Source of the DNA: Acinetobacter lactucae | Lineage (GTDB): Bacteria > Pseudomonadota > Gammaproteobacteria > Pseudomonadales > Moraxellaceae | Assembly: GCF_001605885.1 (NCBI RefSeq) | Contig: NZ_LRPE01000039.1 | Location: 124,001-188,000, forward strand | Length of the DNA stretch: 64,000 nucleotides | Direction of reading: 5' to 3' | Shown here: piece after piece, positions 55,873 to 64,000 of the stretch | Position numbering within the stretch: position 1 is the stretch's first letter | Layout of the letters: every line of letters begins with the position of its first letter | The notes under the pieces: model-generated | The model's database searches: none | Told to the model about the DNA's origin: nothing | The model's input: the letters and a program-made list of their open reading frames with translations, nothing else | Program-made: the position numbers and the translations under genes

Positions 55873-56991
55873 CTATCGCAATTTTAAAGTCATTAGACCT
55901 AAAACTACTAATATAATTGTAATAATCCAAAAACGGATTACAACTTGCGTTTCTTTCCAGCCCTGCTTTTCATAGTGATGATGCAGCGGCGCCATTAAGA
56001 ACACACGTTTATTACGCATACGCAAGGAGCCGATTTGTAAGAATACAGATACTGCCTCCATTACAAATACACCGCCCATAATTGCAAATACGATTTCTTG
56101 ACGAACCATAACTGCAATTGTTCCAAGCATCGCACCTAAAGCTAAAGCGCCGACATCACCCATAAATACTTGAGCAGGATGCGCGTTATACCAAAGGAAT
56201 GCTAAACCGGCACCAATCATGGCAGAACAGATTACTACGAGTTCAGATGTATATTTCACATATGGAATATGTAAATAGTTAGCGAAACGGATGTCACCAG
56301 ATAAGTAAGCAAATACGCCTAAGCCCGTAGCTACCATGACAACCGGCATAATTGCCAAGCCATCTAAACCATCTGTTAAGTTAACTGCGTTAGAAGCACC
56401 ATTAATCACCAGATAGGTAAATATAATAAATGCCAGACCTAACGGAACAATTGAGAGTGGAATTGAAAGATTCTTAAAGAATGGAATCAATAAATCCAGC
56501 ATGTTTGCCGTATGTTCTGCATTGGACTGTTGAGTTGCGATTAAATACAACGCAATACCAGCACCCAGCGATGCAACAGAAGTCCAGAAAAACTTCTTAC
56601 GTGCAGGTAAACCAGCATTGTCTTTATAGCGAATTTTAATCCAGTCATCTGCCCAGCCTACAGCACCGAATACAACCATTACACCAAGCACAATCCAGAC
56701 ATAAGGGTTAGATAAATCAGCCCATAGCAAAGTACTAATACCAATTGAAAGCAGAATTAAAATTCCGCCCATGGTTGGTGTACCCATTTTTTTAGCATGA
56801 TTTTCAGGAGCAAACGAACTTACTGCCTGACCGTATTTTAACGCTTGTAATTTACGAATCATGATCGGCCCAAGGACCAGACCAATGGTCAGTGAAGTTA
56901 ATACACTGAGTAAAGAACGTAATGTTAAATAACGAACGACCTGAAACGAGCTGTGATAGCCCGCAAGTTGTTCAAACAACCATAACAGCAT
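55873..56991 (-). CDS. mraY: MraY, phospho-MurNAc-pentapeptide translocase
   Basis: This 372-residue membrane enzyme with about 10 helices makes lipid I from UDP-MurNAc-pentapeptide and undecaprenyl phosphate. [57 protein letters not shown] and [12 protein letters not shown] are the family signatures. It directly follows murF and is the last dcw gene here. Confidence 0.96.
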   Translation of the reverse strand: MLLWLFEQLAGYHSSFQVVRYLTLRSLLSVLTSLTIGLVLGPIMIRKLQALKYGQAVSSFAPENHAKKMGTPTMGGILILLSIGISTLLWADLSNPYVWIVLGVMVVFGAVGWADDWIKIRYKDNAGLPARKKFFWTSVASLGAGIALYLIATQQSNAEHTANMLDLLIPFFKNLSIPLSIVPLGLAFIIFTYLVINGASNAVNLTDGLDGLAIMPVVMVATGLGVFAYLSGDIRFANYLHIPYVKYTSELVVICSAMIGAGLAFLWYNAHPAQVFMGDVGALALGAMLGTIAVMVRQEIVFAIMGGVFVMEAVSVFLQIGSLRMRNKRVFLMAPLHHHYEKQGWKETQVVIRFWIITIILVVLGLMTLKLR

Positions 56992-58392
56992 TTAAAGTTT
57001 CTCCATCAAATCAGCCATCAACGTTTCCATATGAGTAAAGCGAGAACCTTTAAACAGGAAACTCATGGACTGGGGTTGATGTGTTTGGATTAGATTGATT
57101 AAAAATGGAAGCGCCTCAGCTTGTGTCTGAAATGCTTTCACTTTATTAGAATGAGAGTCTGCACCCTCGAGAGCGGCTGGAGCGAACTGTCCAACAGCAA
57201 CAATATGGTCTAAAGGAAGCTCAGCAAGATCACGACCCAAATCATGATGCTCTTGCCAACTTCTATCACCTAATTCACCAATATCCCCCATGACCATCAC
57301 TTTTATGCCTTGTTGTTGCAACAACACTTGTGCAGCAGCGCGCATAGAAGTCGGATTGGCATTGTAGGTATCATCAATAAATAAGTAAGGTGATTTATGA
57401 ATAAAGTTAAGACGACCTTTGGCTCCCTGAGCTTGCTCTAAGCCTTGGACAATATCTTCTAGTCCAATACCAATCGCTAAAGCAAAAGCTACAGCTGCGG
57501 TCGCATTTTGAACATTATGCTCACCCGCAAAAGGAAGCTTAACTGCACTGCTACCTTGCGGTGTATGAAGATTAAAATTCGTTGATTGAGGCAATAATTC
57601 CACATCTGTTGCATAGACATCACCTCCTACACCAAATGTAGAAATATGATGCGCTTTTGCAGCATCAAAAATCTCGGCAGTGAAGTCATCTTGTTGCGGC
57701 ACGATTGCAACGCCATTTGGTAAAATATGATGATAAATTTCCGATTTAGCACGGCAAATACCTTCACGCCCACCAAATTCGCCTAAATGAGCTGTACCAA
57801 TATTTAATATGCCCGCAACATGAGGCTGAACGAGTTTTGAAGTGTAATCAATCTCGCCTTGATGGCTTGCACCCAACTCCATCACCGCATATTGATGTTC
57901 ATTGCGAAGCTCTAGCAACATCATTGGTACACCAAGGTCATTATTTAAATTGCCTCGGGTGATTAGCGTCGGTGCCAAGCGCGACAATATACTTCCTAGC
58001 ATTTCTTTGGTTGTAGTTTTACCACTACTCCCCGTTAAGGCAATCACCTTTAATTGTGAGTTTTGCTCACGGCGATAAGCGCCGAGTTGCCCCAAAGCTA
58101 AGCGAGTATCGGCAACAACGAGTTGTGCAATTTCTATATCTAAAGGACGTTCAACAATAGCGATTTGACAACCATTCGCTGCAACCTGAGCTACAAAGTC
58201 GTGTGCATCAAAACGTTCACCTTTTAGTGCTAAAAAGGCATCCCCCGTTTCCGCATGACGCGAATCCGTCAAAATACGTTTAATTTCAGTTTGAGGGATC
58301 TGGTCTTTATGCCAGTAGCCCTGTGTTGCCTGTTGTAATTGTTGAGCTGTCCACGGTTCCAAAGGCACGGTACTGGTGGTTGAAGTATGCAT
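56992..58392 (-). CDS. murF: MurF, UDP-MurNAc-tripeptide D-Ala-D-Ala ligase
   Basis: This 466-residue cytoplasmic ATP ligase adds D-Ala-D-Ala to complete the stem peptide. The P-loop is ALTGSSGKTTTKEML; ELGASHQGEID and FIDDTYNANPTSM are typical of MurF. AGGACA precedes the ATG; murE ends just 8 bases upstream. Confidence 0.96.
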   Translation of the reverse strand: MHTSTTSTVPLEPWTAQQLQQATQGYWHKDQIPQTEIKRILTDSRHAETGDAFLALKGERFDAHDFVAQVAANGCQIAIVERPLDIEIAQLVVADTRLALGQLGAYRREQNSQLKVIALTGSSGKTTTKEMLGSILSRLAPTLITRGNLNNDLGVPMMLLELRNEHQYAVMELGASHQGEIDYTSKLVQPHVAGILNIGTAHLGEFGGREGICRAKSEIYHHILPNGVAIVPQQDDFTAEIFDAAKAHHISTFGVGGDVYATDVELLPQSTNFNLHTPQGSSAVKLPFAGEHNVQNATAAVAFALAIGIGLEDIVQGLEQAQGAKGRLNFIHKSPYLFIDDTYNANPTSMRAAAQVLLQQQGIKVMVMGDIGELGDRSWQEHHDLGRDLAELPLDHIVAVGQFAPAALEGADSHSNKVKAFQTQAEALPFLINLIQTHQPQSMSFLFKGSRFTHMETLMADLMEKL

Positions 58393-58400
58393 AATTTGTC

Positions 58401-59900
58401 CTATTGTGCAGGGTAAGCAGCGTCTACTGTATGATGTTGCGCAGCTATTGCTGATTGAACCTCAACAACATCATCAAACCAGTGACGTACGCCATTAATT
58501 TCTTGATAATTTTCATGTCCTTTACCGGCAATCACAACAATATCGCCAGCTTGAGCCTGCTGTGCAACAAATTTAATTGCTTCACGACGGTCATGAATTT
58601 CATGCATACGATGCCCTGAAAAATCGATTCCTTGCTTCATGTCAGCAAAAATCTGTTCAGGATTTTCTGTTCTCGGGTTATCTGAAGTTAAAATAACGGG
58701 ATTTGCGCCATGTAAAGCTGCTTGAGTCATGAGTGGACGCTTACCGCGATCACGGTCCCCACCACACCCAAATACTGCCCAAAGCTGATTAGAAACATGA
58801 CGTTTTAATGTTTTAAGCACTTGAATTAATGCATCTGGTGTATGTGCATAATCAACAACAAATAAACGCTCACCATCACGAATTACCTGCATTCGGCCAG
58901 GTGCACCAATCAATTTAGGCACAAAACCAACTAATGCTTCTAAATCAAAGCCTGCTTGCTCAGCAGCTATAAGTGCTGCAACCAAGTTTTCGACATTAAA
59001 GTGCCCCAATAATGGACTTTGCACAGCAAAAGAACCTTGCTGGCTTACTAAATTAAATGTCGCTCCTGCCAAACTATAACTTAGGTCAGTAATATAATAA
59101 TCAGCAGTATTTTGTGTCAGTGAATACGTTAAAATTTTCGGTTGAGCAGGATTTTGCTTTGCCGCATTGATCATGAGAGCAGCATGCTCATCATCTAAAT
59201 TAATAACGGCTACTTTTAAAGAACTAAAACGGAATAAAAGAGCCTTAGCTTCTGCATAAGCCTCTAAAGTTCCATGATAATCCAGATGGTCACGACTCAA
59301 ATTGCTATAAACAGCAATCTCAATCGCACAACCATTTAAACGGCCTTGTTCCAAACCATGTGAACTTGCTTCTAAAGAAGCAAAAGTTGCACCTTGTTTT
59401 GCATAATCATGCAATGCATTTTGCAGTTGTAAAGCATCAAGCGTCGTGTGAGTTGATGGTGTTAAGTCTGGCAAAATACCATTGCCTGTAGTACCCATCA
59501 CAGCACAACGCTGTTGTTGTGAGCTAATTAATTCCGCCACTAGACGCGAAATTGTGGTTTTACCATTTGTACCAGTCACTGCAATAATACGCACTGGTGT
59601 TACGGGATCTATAAGTTGTAAATAACGTTCTTGCCATTCACCCATACGTTGACGCACATCAGAACATACCCACTCATTCGCTACGCCCAACTCAGTCTCA
59701 CTAATAATGGCAAGTGCACCATTCGCTAAAGCTGACTCAGCAAAAGCGCGTGTTTTTTCAGGTTGGCTATAACTGGTCAAAGCGATAAAGATCTGATCTG
59801 ATGCCACCTTACGACTGTCTAAACTAAAGCCTTGAAAAGGCTGTTTAGACCACTGTGCATCGATCTTGACTGGATTAATTTCTTGGAAAGAAACAGACAT
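58401..59900 (-). CDS. murE: MurE, UDP-MurNAc-dipeptide:meso-DAP ligase
   Basis: This 499-residue ligase adds the third residue of the stem peptide. The P-loop is AVTGTNGKTTISRLV; EASSHGLEQGRLNG, SRDHLDYHG and FVVDYAHTPDAL follow. SDNPRTENP carries the DNPR motif that selects meso-diaminopimelate. It lies 3 bases after ftsI with AGGT before the ATG. Confidence 0.96.
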   Translation of the reverse strand: MSVSFQEINPVKIDAQWSKQPFQGFSLDSRKVASDQIFIALTSYSQPEKTRAFAESALANGALAIISETELGVANEWVCSDVRQRMGEWQERYLQLIDPVTPVRIIAVTGTNGKTTISRLVAELISSQQQRCAVMGTTGNGILPDLTPSTHTTLDALQLQNALHDYAKQGATFASLEASSHGLEQGRLNGCAIEIAVYSNLSRDHLDYHGTLEAYAEAKALLFRFSSLKVAVINLDDEHAALMINAAKQNPAQPKILTYSLTQNTADYYITDLSYSLAGATFNLVSQQGSFAVQSPLLGHFNVENLVAALIAAEQAGFDLEALVGFVPKLIGAPGRMQVIRDGERLFVVDYAHTPDALIQVLKTLKRHVSNQLWAVFGCGGDRDRGKRPLMTQAALHGANPVILTSDNPRTENPEQIFADMKQGIDFSGHRMHEIHDRREAIKFVAQQAQAGDIVVIAGKGHENYQEINGVRHWFDDVVEVQSAIAAQHHTVDAAYPAQ

Positions 59901-59903
59901 AGC

Positions 59904-61736
59904 TTACCTGCGAATAGGATTTTCTGGAGTATCAAGGGGCTTATCAAGCGGTACATTCATTAAGCGCAATGATTCTTGCATAATGCGTGCAAAAACAGGA
60001 GCTGCAACCAAACCACCGTAATAACGACCTTGTGGATTTTCAACAACTACAATAACTGCTAATCGAGGGTCACTAATCGGAGCTACGCCTGCAAATAAAG
60101 CACGGTATTCATTATTTGAATAACCTTTACGGTCTGCTCGAAGTTTATGAGCAGTACCTGTTTTACCACCAACACGATAACCCGGAATATTAGCTTGCTT
60201 TGCAGTACCACCTGGCATCGTCACTTGCTCGAGCATGAGCAAAACCTGATCAGCAATTTTTGGAGCAAGAACTTGCTCACCTTTAGGTGCTTGATCGAGC
60301 TTATGCAAGCTTAGTGGCATTTTTACGCCATGGTTTGCAAGCATTGCATAGCCTTGCGCCAACTGAAGAATAGTTGCATTTAGACCGTAACCATAAGCCA
60401 TGGTCCCAAGTTGAGAAGAGTTTAATTTGCTTACAGGAAGTACTAAACCAGAGCTTTCGCCAGGGAACTTCACAGCAGAACGTTTACCAAAACCAGCACG
60501 GTTAAAGAAGCTTGGTAATGTTTCTTTAGGAAGTGACAACGCAATTTTTGCCGAACCCACGTTTGATGACTTAATAATTACGCCACTAACAGTCAAAGCG
60601 CCATAATTGTGGGTATCACGAATGGTATGCCAGCCTAAACGCATTGAACCTGGTGAAGTGTTGACAATTGTATTTGGCGTATATTGTCCAGTTTCGAGTG
60701 CGGCAGAAACTGTAAAAGGTTTCATGGTAGAACCCGGCTCGAACATATCAATCGCGCCGCGGTTACGCATGGCATCTTTATTAGATAAACCGTTTTTATC
60801 ATTCGGGTTATAAGAAGGCCAACTGGTCATAGCCAGAATTTCGCCTGTTTTAACATCTACAGCAATAGCTGTCGCCGAACGGGCATTATTTGCAACACCA
60901 GCAGCCGTTAACTCACGGTACATAATATATTGCAAACGAGAGTCGATACTTAAAGTGATGTTTTCGCCCGGCTCACCTTCACGAATAACTTCTGAAACTT
61001 TTAAGCGATTACCACGTTTATCACGAATAATTTTTTGTTCGCCATCTACACCAGACAGTTGCTTATTCAACTGCATTTCCAAGCCTTCAATCCCTTGACC
61101 TTCACTATTGGTTAAACCAATAATCTGAGCATTTGGCTGTGGTTGAGGATAATAACGCTTATATGTTTTCTCAGCATAAACGCCTTGGAAGTTACCCTTT
61201 GTAATCAGATCGGCCTGTTGTGGCGGCACTTCTTTTTTCAAAACCAAATAACGAGACCGTGGACGTGCATTCATCTGTTTTTTTAGGTCTGCACGATCTA
61301 AACCAACCACATCCGCCAACTCATCAAGGTTTAGGTTTTTATCTGGTAATTGTCGTTTCAACTTACGATTATTTGGATCTTTTTTTAGTTCCGCTGTGAT
61401 TTCTTCATATAGGTGCTTAGTATCAAAGTAATCACGTGGATCAATGACAATTTTCATAATCGGTGTACTAATTGCCAAAGGCACGCCATGACGGTCGCTA
61501 ATCACCCCACGCATTGCCTCAATACGTTCCGTACGCAAAATATTGGCATTGGCCTTGTTTTGTAAAAAGTCTTTATTAATCACTTGCACATAAAATGCAC
61601 GTGCAATTAATACAACAAAACAGAGCAGTACTGTGGCCCAGAGCAGATAAAACCGCCACATATCAAAGGCAAGAGTTGGTTTTTCCGAAATAGACTGCTG
61701 TTTTTTCCGTGTTTGCTTTGTTCGCTTATCTACCAT
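59904..61736 (-). CDS. ftsI: FtsI, division-specific PBP3
   Basis: This 610-residue class B PBP has one N-terminal membrane helix (about 29-50) and a pedestal domain. Its transpeptidase has SxxK in EPGSTMKPF (near residue 335), SSN (IKSSNVGSAK) and KTG (GGKTGTAHKL). It is the septal crosslinking enzyme of the divisome and a major beta-lactam target in Acinetobacter. It follows ftsL. Confidence 0.96.
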   Translation of the reverse strand: MVDKRTKQTRKKQQSISEKPTLAFDMWRFYLLWATVLLCFVVLIARAFYVQVINKDFLQNKANANILRTERIEAMRGVISDRHGVPLAISTPIMKIVIDPRDYFDTKHLYEEITAELKKDPNNRKLKRQLPDKNLNLDELADVVGLDRADLKKQMNARPRSRYLVLKKEVPPQQADLITKGNFQGVYAEKTYKRYYPQPQPNAQIIGLTNSEGQGIEGLEMQLNKQLSGVDGEQKIIRDKRGNRLKVSEVIREGEPGENITLSIDSRLQYIMYRELTAAGVANNARSATAIAVDVKTGEILAMTSWPSYNPNDKNGLSNKDAMRNRGAIDMFEPGSTMKPFTVSAALETGQYTPNTIVNTSPGSMRLGWHTIRDTHNYGALTVSGVIIKSSNVGSAKIALSLPKETLPSFFNRAGFGKRSAVKFPGESSGLVLPVSKLNSSQLGTMAYGYGLNATILQLAQGYAMLANHGVKMPLSLHKLDQAPKGEQVLAPKIADQVLLMLEQVTMPGGTAKQANIPGYRVGGKTGTAHKLRADRKGYSNNEYRALFAGVAPISDPRLAVIVVVENPQGRYYGGLVAAPVFARIMQESLRLMNVPLDKPLDTPENPIRR

Positions 61737-61747
61737 ACAGCAAGGCC

Positions 61748-62080
61748 TTACTTATTTTGCTCTGAGGTCATCGGTAAAGAAATTACCACCGTTTCTGCAG
61801 CAGGTGGCGAAAACATGCGTAGTTGGGTTACAGCACGCGTACCAATCTGTGCTGTTGCACCGAAGGTTTGTTGCTCAATAAGCAAACGTCCCCATTCAGC
61901 ATTGAGATCATCACGTTCACGCATATAAGAGCTAAGCTCTCTATAATCATGACGATATTCAAATACTTGAAACACCACCATCATGGCACTGATAAAAACA
62001 AGCGCCACTAATACGGTGTATACCACAACTTTTTTCACCACTTTATTTTCGGTGGTTTCAATTTCATCACTGCTTTTCAT
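61748..62080 (-). CDS. ftsL: FtsL, divisome protein
   Basis: This 110-residue bitopic protein has one membrane helix (about 17-40) followed by a short leucine/coiled-coil periplasmic part. It forms FtsQLB. Sequence is poorly conserved, but size, topology and position between rsmH and ftsI make the call safe. The start overlaps the rsmH stop (TAATG). Confidence 0.9.
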   Translation of the reverse strand: MKSSDEIETTENKVVKKVVVYTVLVALVFISAMMVVFQVFEYRHDYRELSSYMRERDDLNAEWGRLLIEQQTFGATAQIGTRAVTQLRMFSPPAAETVVISLPMTSEQNK

Positions 62081-63003
62081 TACGCGCCTTTTTGTTCCAA
62101 GCGTTCAGCAACCCGAAGCCATGCACTACGTGAACGTGGGTTCGCTTTTACTTCTTCTTCACTCGCACGAACCCGTGAAATTTTCTTTAACCTTCTTGTA
62201 TCTACCTGTTGCTGTGGCATTCCCCAGCCGAAATCTTCTGCCAAAGTCGATTCTTTTTGAATAAATTGTTTGATCAAGCGATCTTCAAGAGAATGAAAGC
62301 TAATCACAGACAAACGTCCTTTTGGTTTTAATAAGTCTACAGCTTGCGGTAAAAATACTTCAATATCATCTAGTTCTTTATTAATTGCAATACGAATTGC
62401 CTGAAATGTACGTGTTGCCGGATGCTTATGTTTTTCCCATTTTGGATGAGCTGTTTTAACAAGTTCTGCCAACTGGGCTGTCGTATCGAGTTTTCCAGCC
62501 TGTTTAATGGCTTTCGCAATACGTCGACTATAACGCTCTTCGCCATATTGATAAATAATATTTGCTAATTGTTCTTCTTCAATTTCAAGTAACCACTCAG
62601 CTGCAGTTAACCCCTTGGAATTATCCATTCGCATGTCTAGCGGGCCATCCTGCATAAAACTGAAACCACGTTCAGCTTGGTCGAGTTGAGGAGATGACAC
62701 TCCTAAATCAGCCATAATGCCATCAACACTCATCACACCAATTTCCTGCATTTTTTCTTTAATATCAGCAAAACTGGCATGAATAATGGTAAATCTCGGA
62801 TCTTCTTGCGCCAAAGCAGCCGCAACTTCCAAAGCTTGAGGGTCTTTATCAAATGCATATACTCGTGCATTTTCATCAAGTTTCGAGAGCAATAAACGTG
62901 TATGCCCACCTCGTCCGAAGGTTGCATCGATATACACCCCTGTTGTGCGATCTGCCAATAAGCTCTCAACGGTCTCAAAAAGTAAGACAGAAATATGCGA
63001 CAT
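62080..63003 (-). CDS. rsmH: RsmH, 16S rRNA C1402 N4-methyltransferase
   Basis: This 307-residue SAM enzyme (MraW) shows GVYIDATFGRGGHTRLLLSKL, ADLGVSSPQLDQAERGFSFMQDGPLDMRMD and RLSVISFHSLEDRLIKQF. It normally follows mraZ, but here no mraZ is present upstream. Confidence 0.95.
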   Translation of the reverse strand: MSHISVLLFETVESLLADRTTGVYIDATFGRGGHTRLLLSKLDENARVYAFDKDPQALEVAAALAQEDPRFTIIHASFADIKEKMQEIGVMSVDGIMADLGVSSPQLDQAERGFSFMQDGPLDMRMDNSKGLTAAEWLLEIEEEQLANIIYQYGEERYSRRIAKAIKQAGKLDTTAQLAELVKTAHPKWEKHKHPATRTFQAIRIAINKELDDIEVFLPQAVDLLKPKGRLSVISFHSLEDRLIKQFIQKESTLAEDFGWGMPQQQVDTRRLKKISRVRASEEEVKANPRSRSAWLRVAERLEQKGA

Positions 63004-63038
63004 AGGTGTTAAATCATTGCGTAAAAATGTAACTGCAC

Positions 63039-63067
63039 ATTATCACCTTGTTTATGACCAACGCCAA
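63039..63067 (-). promoter_or_regulatory. dcw operon promoter upstream of rsmH
   Basis: On the minus strand TTGGCG, a 17-base spacer and GATAAT, with start site predicted near 63032, about 29 bases before the rsmH start. Confidence 0.55.
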
Positions 63068-63130
63068 ACGGCTTTTTGTAGGAAAATATTAATTTTTCAT
63101 AGATAAAACCGTTTTGTTAGCATTTTTTAA

Positions 63131-63176
63131 GCAAAAAAAGAAAGCAAGCTCACTTTTTTAAGTTTGCTTGCTTTCT
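63131..63176 (-). terminator. Terminator after the sulfate-binding protein gene
   Basis: AGAAAGCAAGC/GCTTGCTTTCT stem, T-run on the minus strand. Confidence 0.8.
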
Positions 63177-63234
63177 CTATGAATATTTAGCTTTTAAATT
63201 TTCTATTTCGTCTACTATTTTTAAAATATTTTAT

Positions 63235-64000
63235 TTACTGCTTGCCACCATAAATTTGATCAAAAATAGCGCCATTGGCAAAGTGAGTTTTCTGAGCTTT
63301 AGCCCAGCCACCGAACACATCATTAATGGTAAATAATTTAATTTTTGGGAATTGCGCTGCATATTTCGACGCCACTTGAGCATTACGCGGTCGGAAATAA
63401 TGCTTAGCAGCCAATTCTTGGCCTAAAGGTGAATATAAAAAGTTCAAATAGCCTTTTGCTAGTGTTCTGTTCCCATCTTTATCTACGGTTTTATCTACAA
63501 TCGCGACAGATGGTTCTGCCAAAATTGAAATTGATGGGTAAACAATTTCAAATTTATCTTTATCAAGTCCTTTCGTCGCCAACAAAGCTTCATTTTCCCA
63601 AGACAACAAAACATCACCAATGCCACGTTCGGCAAATGTCGTAAGTGAACCACGCGCTCCCGAATCTAGAACTTTTACATTGTGATAAAGCTTTTTCACT
63701 AACTCTCGAGCTTTAGCATCATTTCCACCCGGCTGTTTTAAAGCATATCCCCACGCAGAGAGATAAATCCAACGCGGTGCTCCACCTGTTTTAGGGTTAG
63801 GGGTGATAATTTCCACACCCGGTTTTGTTAAATCATTCCAGTCGCGTATATTTTCTGGGTTACCTTTTCGTACTAGAAATACGACCGTTGAAGTATACGG
63901 GGCAGAATTATTCGGAAATTCTTTTTGCCAATTTGGCTGAATAAAACCAGCTTTCACAATCTCATCAATATCATTTGCTAGCGCTAACGTTACTACATCA
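63235..64000 (-). CDS. Periplasmic sulfate/thiosulfate-binding protein, 3' part
   Basis: The frame is open to the right edge, so the N-terminus and signal peptide lie outside; about 254 residues are present. [79 protein letters not shown] and [16 protein letters not shown] are hallmarks of Sbp/CysP, the solute-binding subunit of the CysTWA ABC importer. Whether it is Sbp or CysP cannot be decided. The GTG at 63957 is internal, not the start. Confidence 0.92.
   Translation of the reverse strand, partial: DVVTLALANDIDEIVKAGFIQPNWQKEFPNNSAPYTSTVVFLVRKGNPENIRDWNDLTKPGVEIITPNPKTGGAPRWIYLSAWGYALKQPGGNDAKARELVKKLYHNVKVLDSGARGSLTTFAERGIGDVLLSWENEALLATKGLDKDKFEIVYPSISILAEPSVAIVDKTVDKDGNRTLAKGYLNFLYSPLGQELAAKHYFRPRNAQVASKYAAQFPKIKLFTINDVFGGWAKAQKTHFANGAIFDQIYGGKQ

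Overview
The window is chromosomal DNA from a gammaproteobacterium of the genus Acinetobacter, most likely the A. calcoaceticus-baumannii complex. The reasons are the craA-type efflux gene, the pilA-tfpO-pglL order, the lipase chaperone lying upstream of its lipase, the shortened cell-wall cluster, the degenerate SpoT synthetase domain and the AT-rich composition. The species cannot be fixed by eye. I see no insertion sequence, integrase, prophage, CRISPR array, tRNA or rRNA; nearly everything looks like core genome. Layout, 1-16 kb: the 3' end of a FUSC/YccS-type membrane protein, craA, two related small lipoproteins flanking mdaB-ygiN, a D-2-hydroxyglutarate dehydrogenase-type flavoprotein divergent from serA, two tandem RhtA-like exporters, a hemerythrin protein, truB with a TSUP permease, the lipase foldase and lipase pair, and the rpsP-rimM-trmD-rplS operon. 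16-24 kb: a minor-pilin operon (fimU-pilV-pilW-pilX-pilY1 and two PilE-like pilins) whose genes overlap at their stop and start codons. 24-30 kb: ispH, then gmk, rpoZ, spoT, ridA, and the iron pair bfd (with a Fur-like promoter) and bfr. 30-34 kb: major pilin pilA with its pilin-specific oligosaccharyltransferase tfpO and the general one pglL, behind a good sigma-54 promoter. 34-37 kb: a lemA/TPM-domain operon and a ferritin-like hydrolase. 37-44 kb: gltB-gltD (GOGAT). 44-52 kb: pilMNOPQ-aroK-aroB-damX-like, divergent from ponA (52-54.6 kb). 54.6-63 kb: rlmA, a small unknown protein, then the dcw genes rsmH-ftsL-ftsI-murE-murF-mraY. The right edge cuts a sulfate-binding protein gene. How the genes work together: three separate loci (minor pilins with PilY1, pilA with its glycosylation genes, pilMNOPQ) together supply much of the type IV pilus used for twitching and DNA uptake. 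serA and the divergent flavoprotein form a plausible 2-hydroxyglutarate recycling pair. The lipase and foldase form a secretion pair. ponA, ftsI and the mur genes serve peptidoglycan synthesis. The most notable points are: a sigma-54 pilA promoter with two identical 15-bp palindromes upstream; a bacterioferritin subunit that has lost its ferroxidase ligands but kept the haem methionine; a SpoT with a decayed synthetase domain; the pair of paralogous lipoproteins; several operator-like dyads; and genes whose ribosome-binding site sits directly after an intrinsic terminator.
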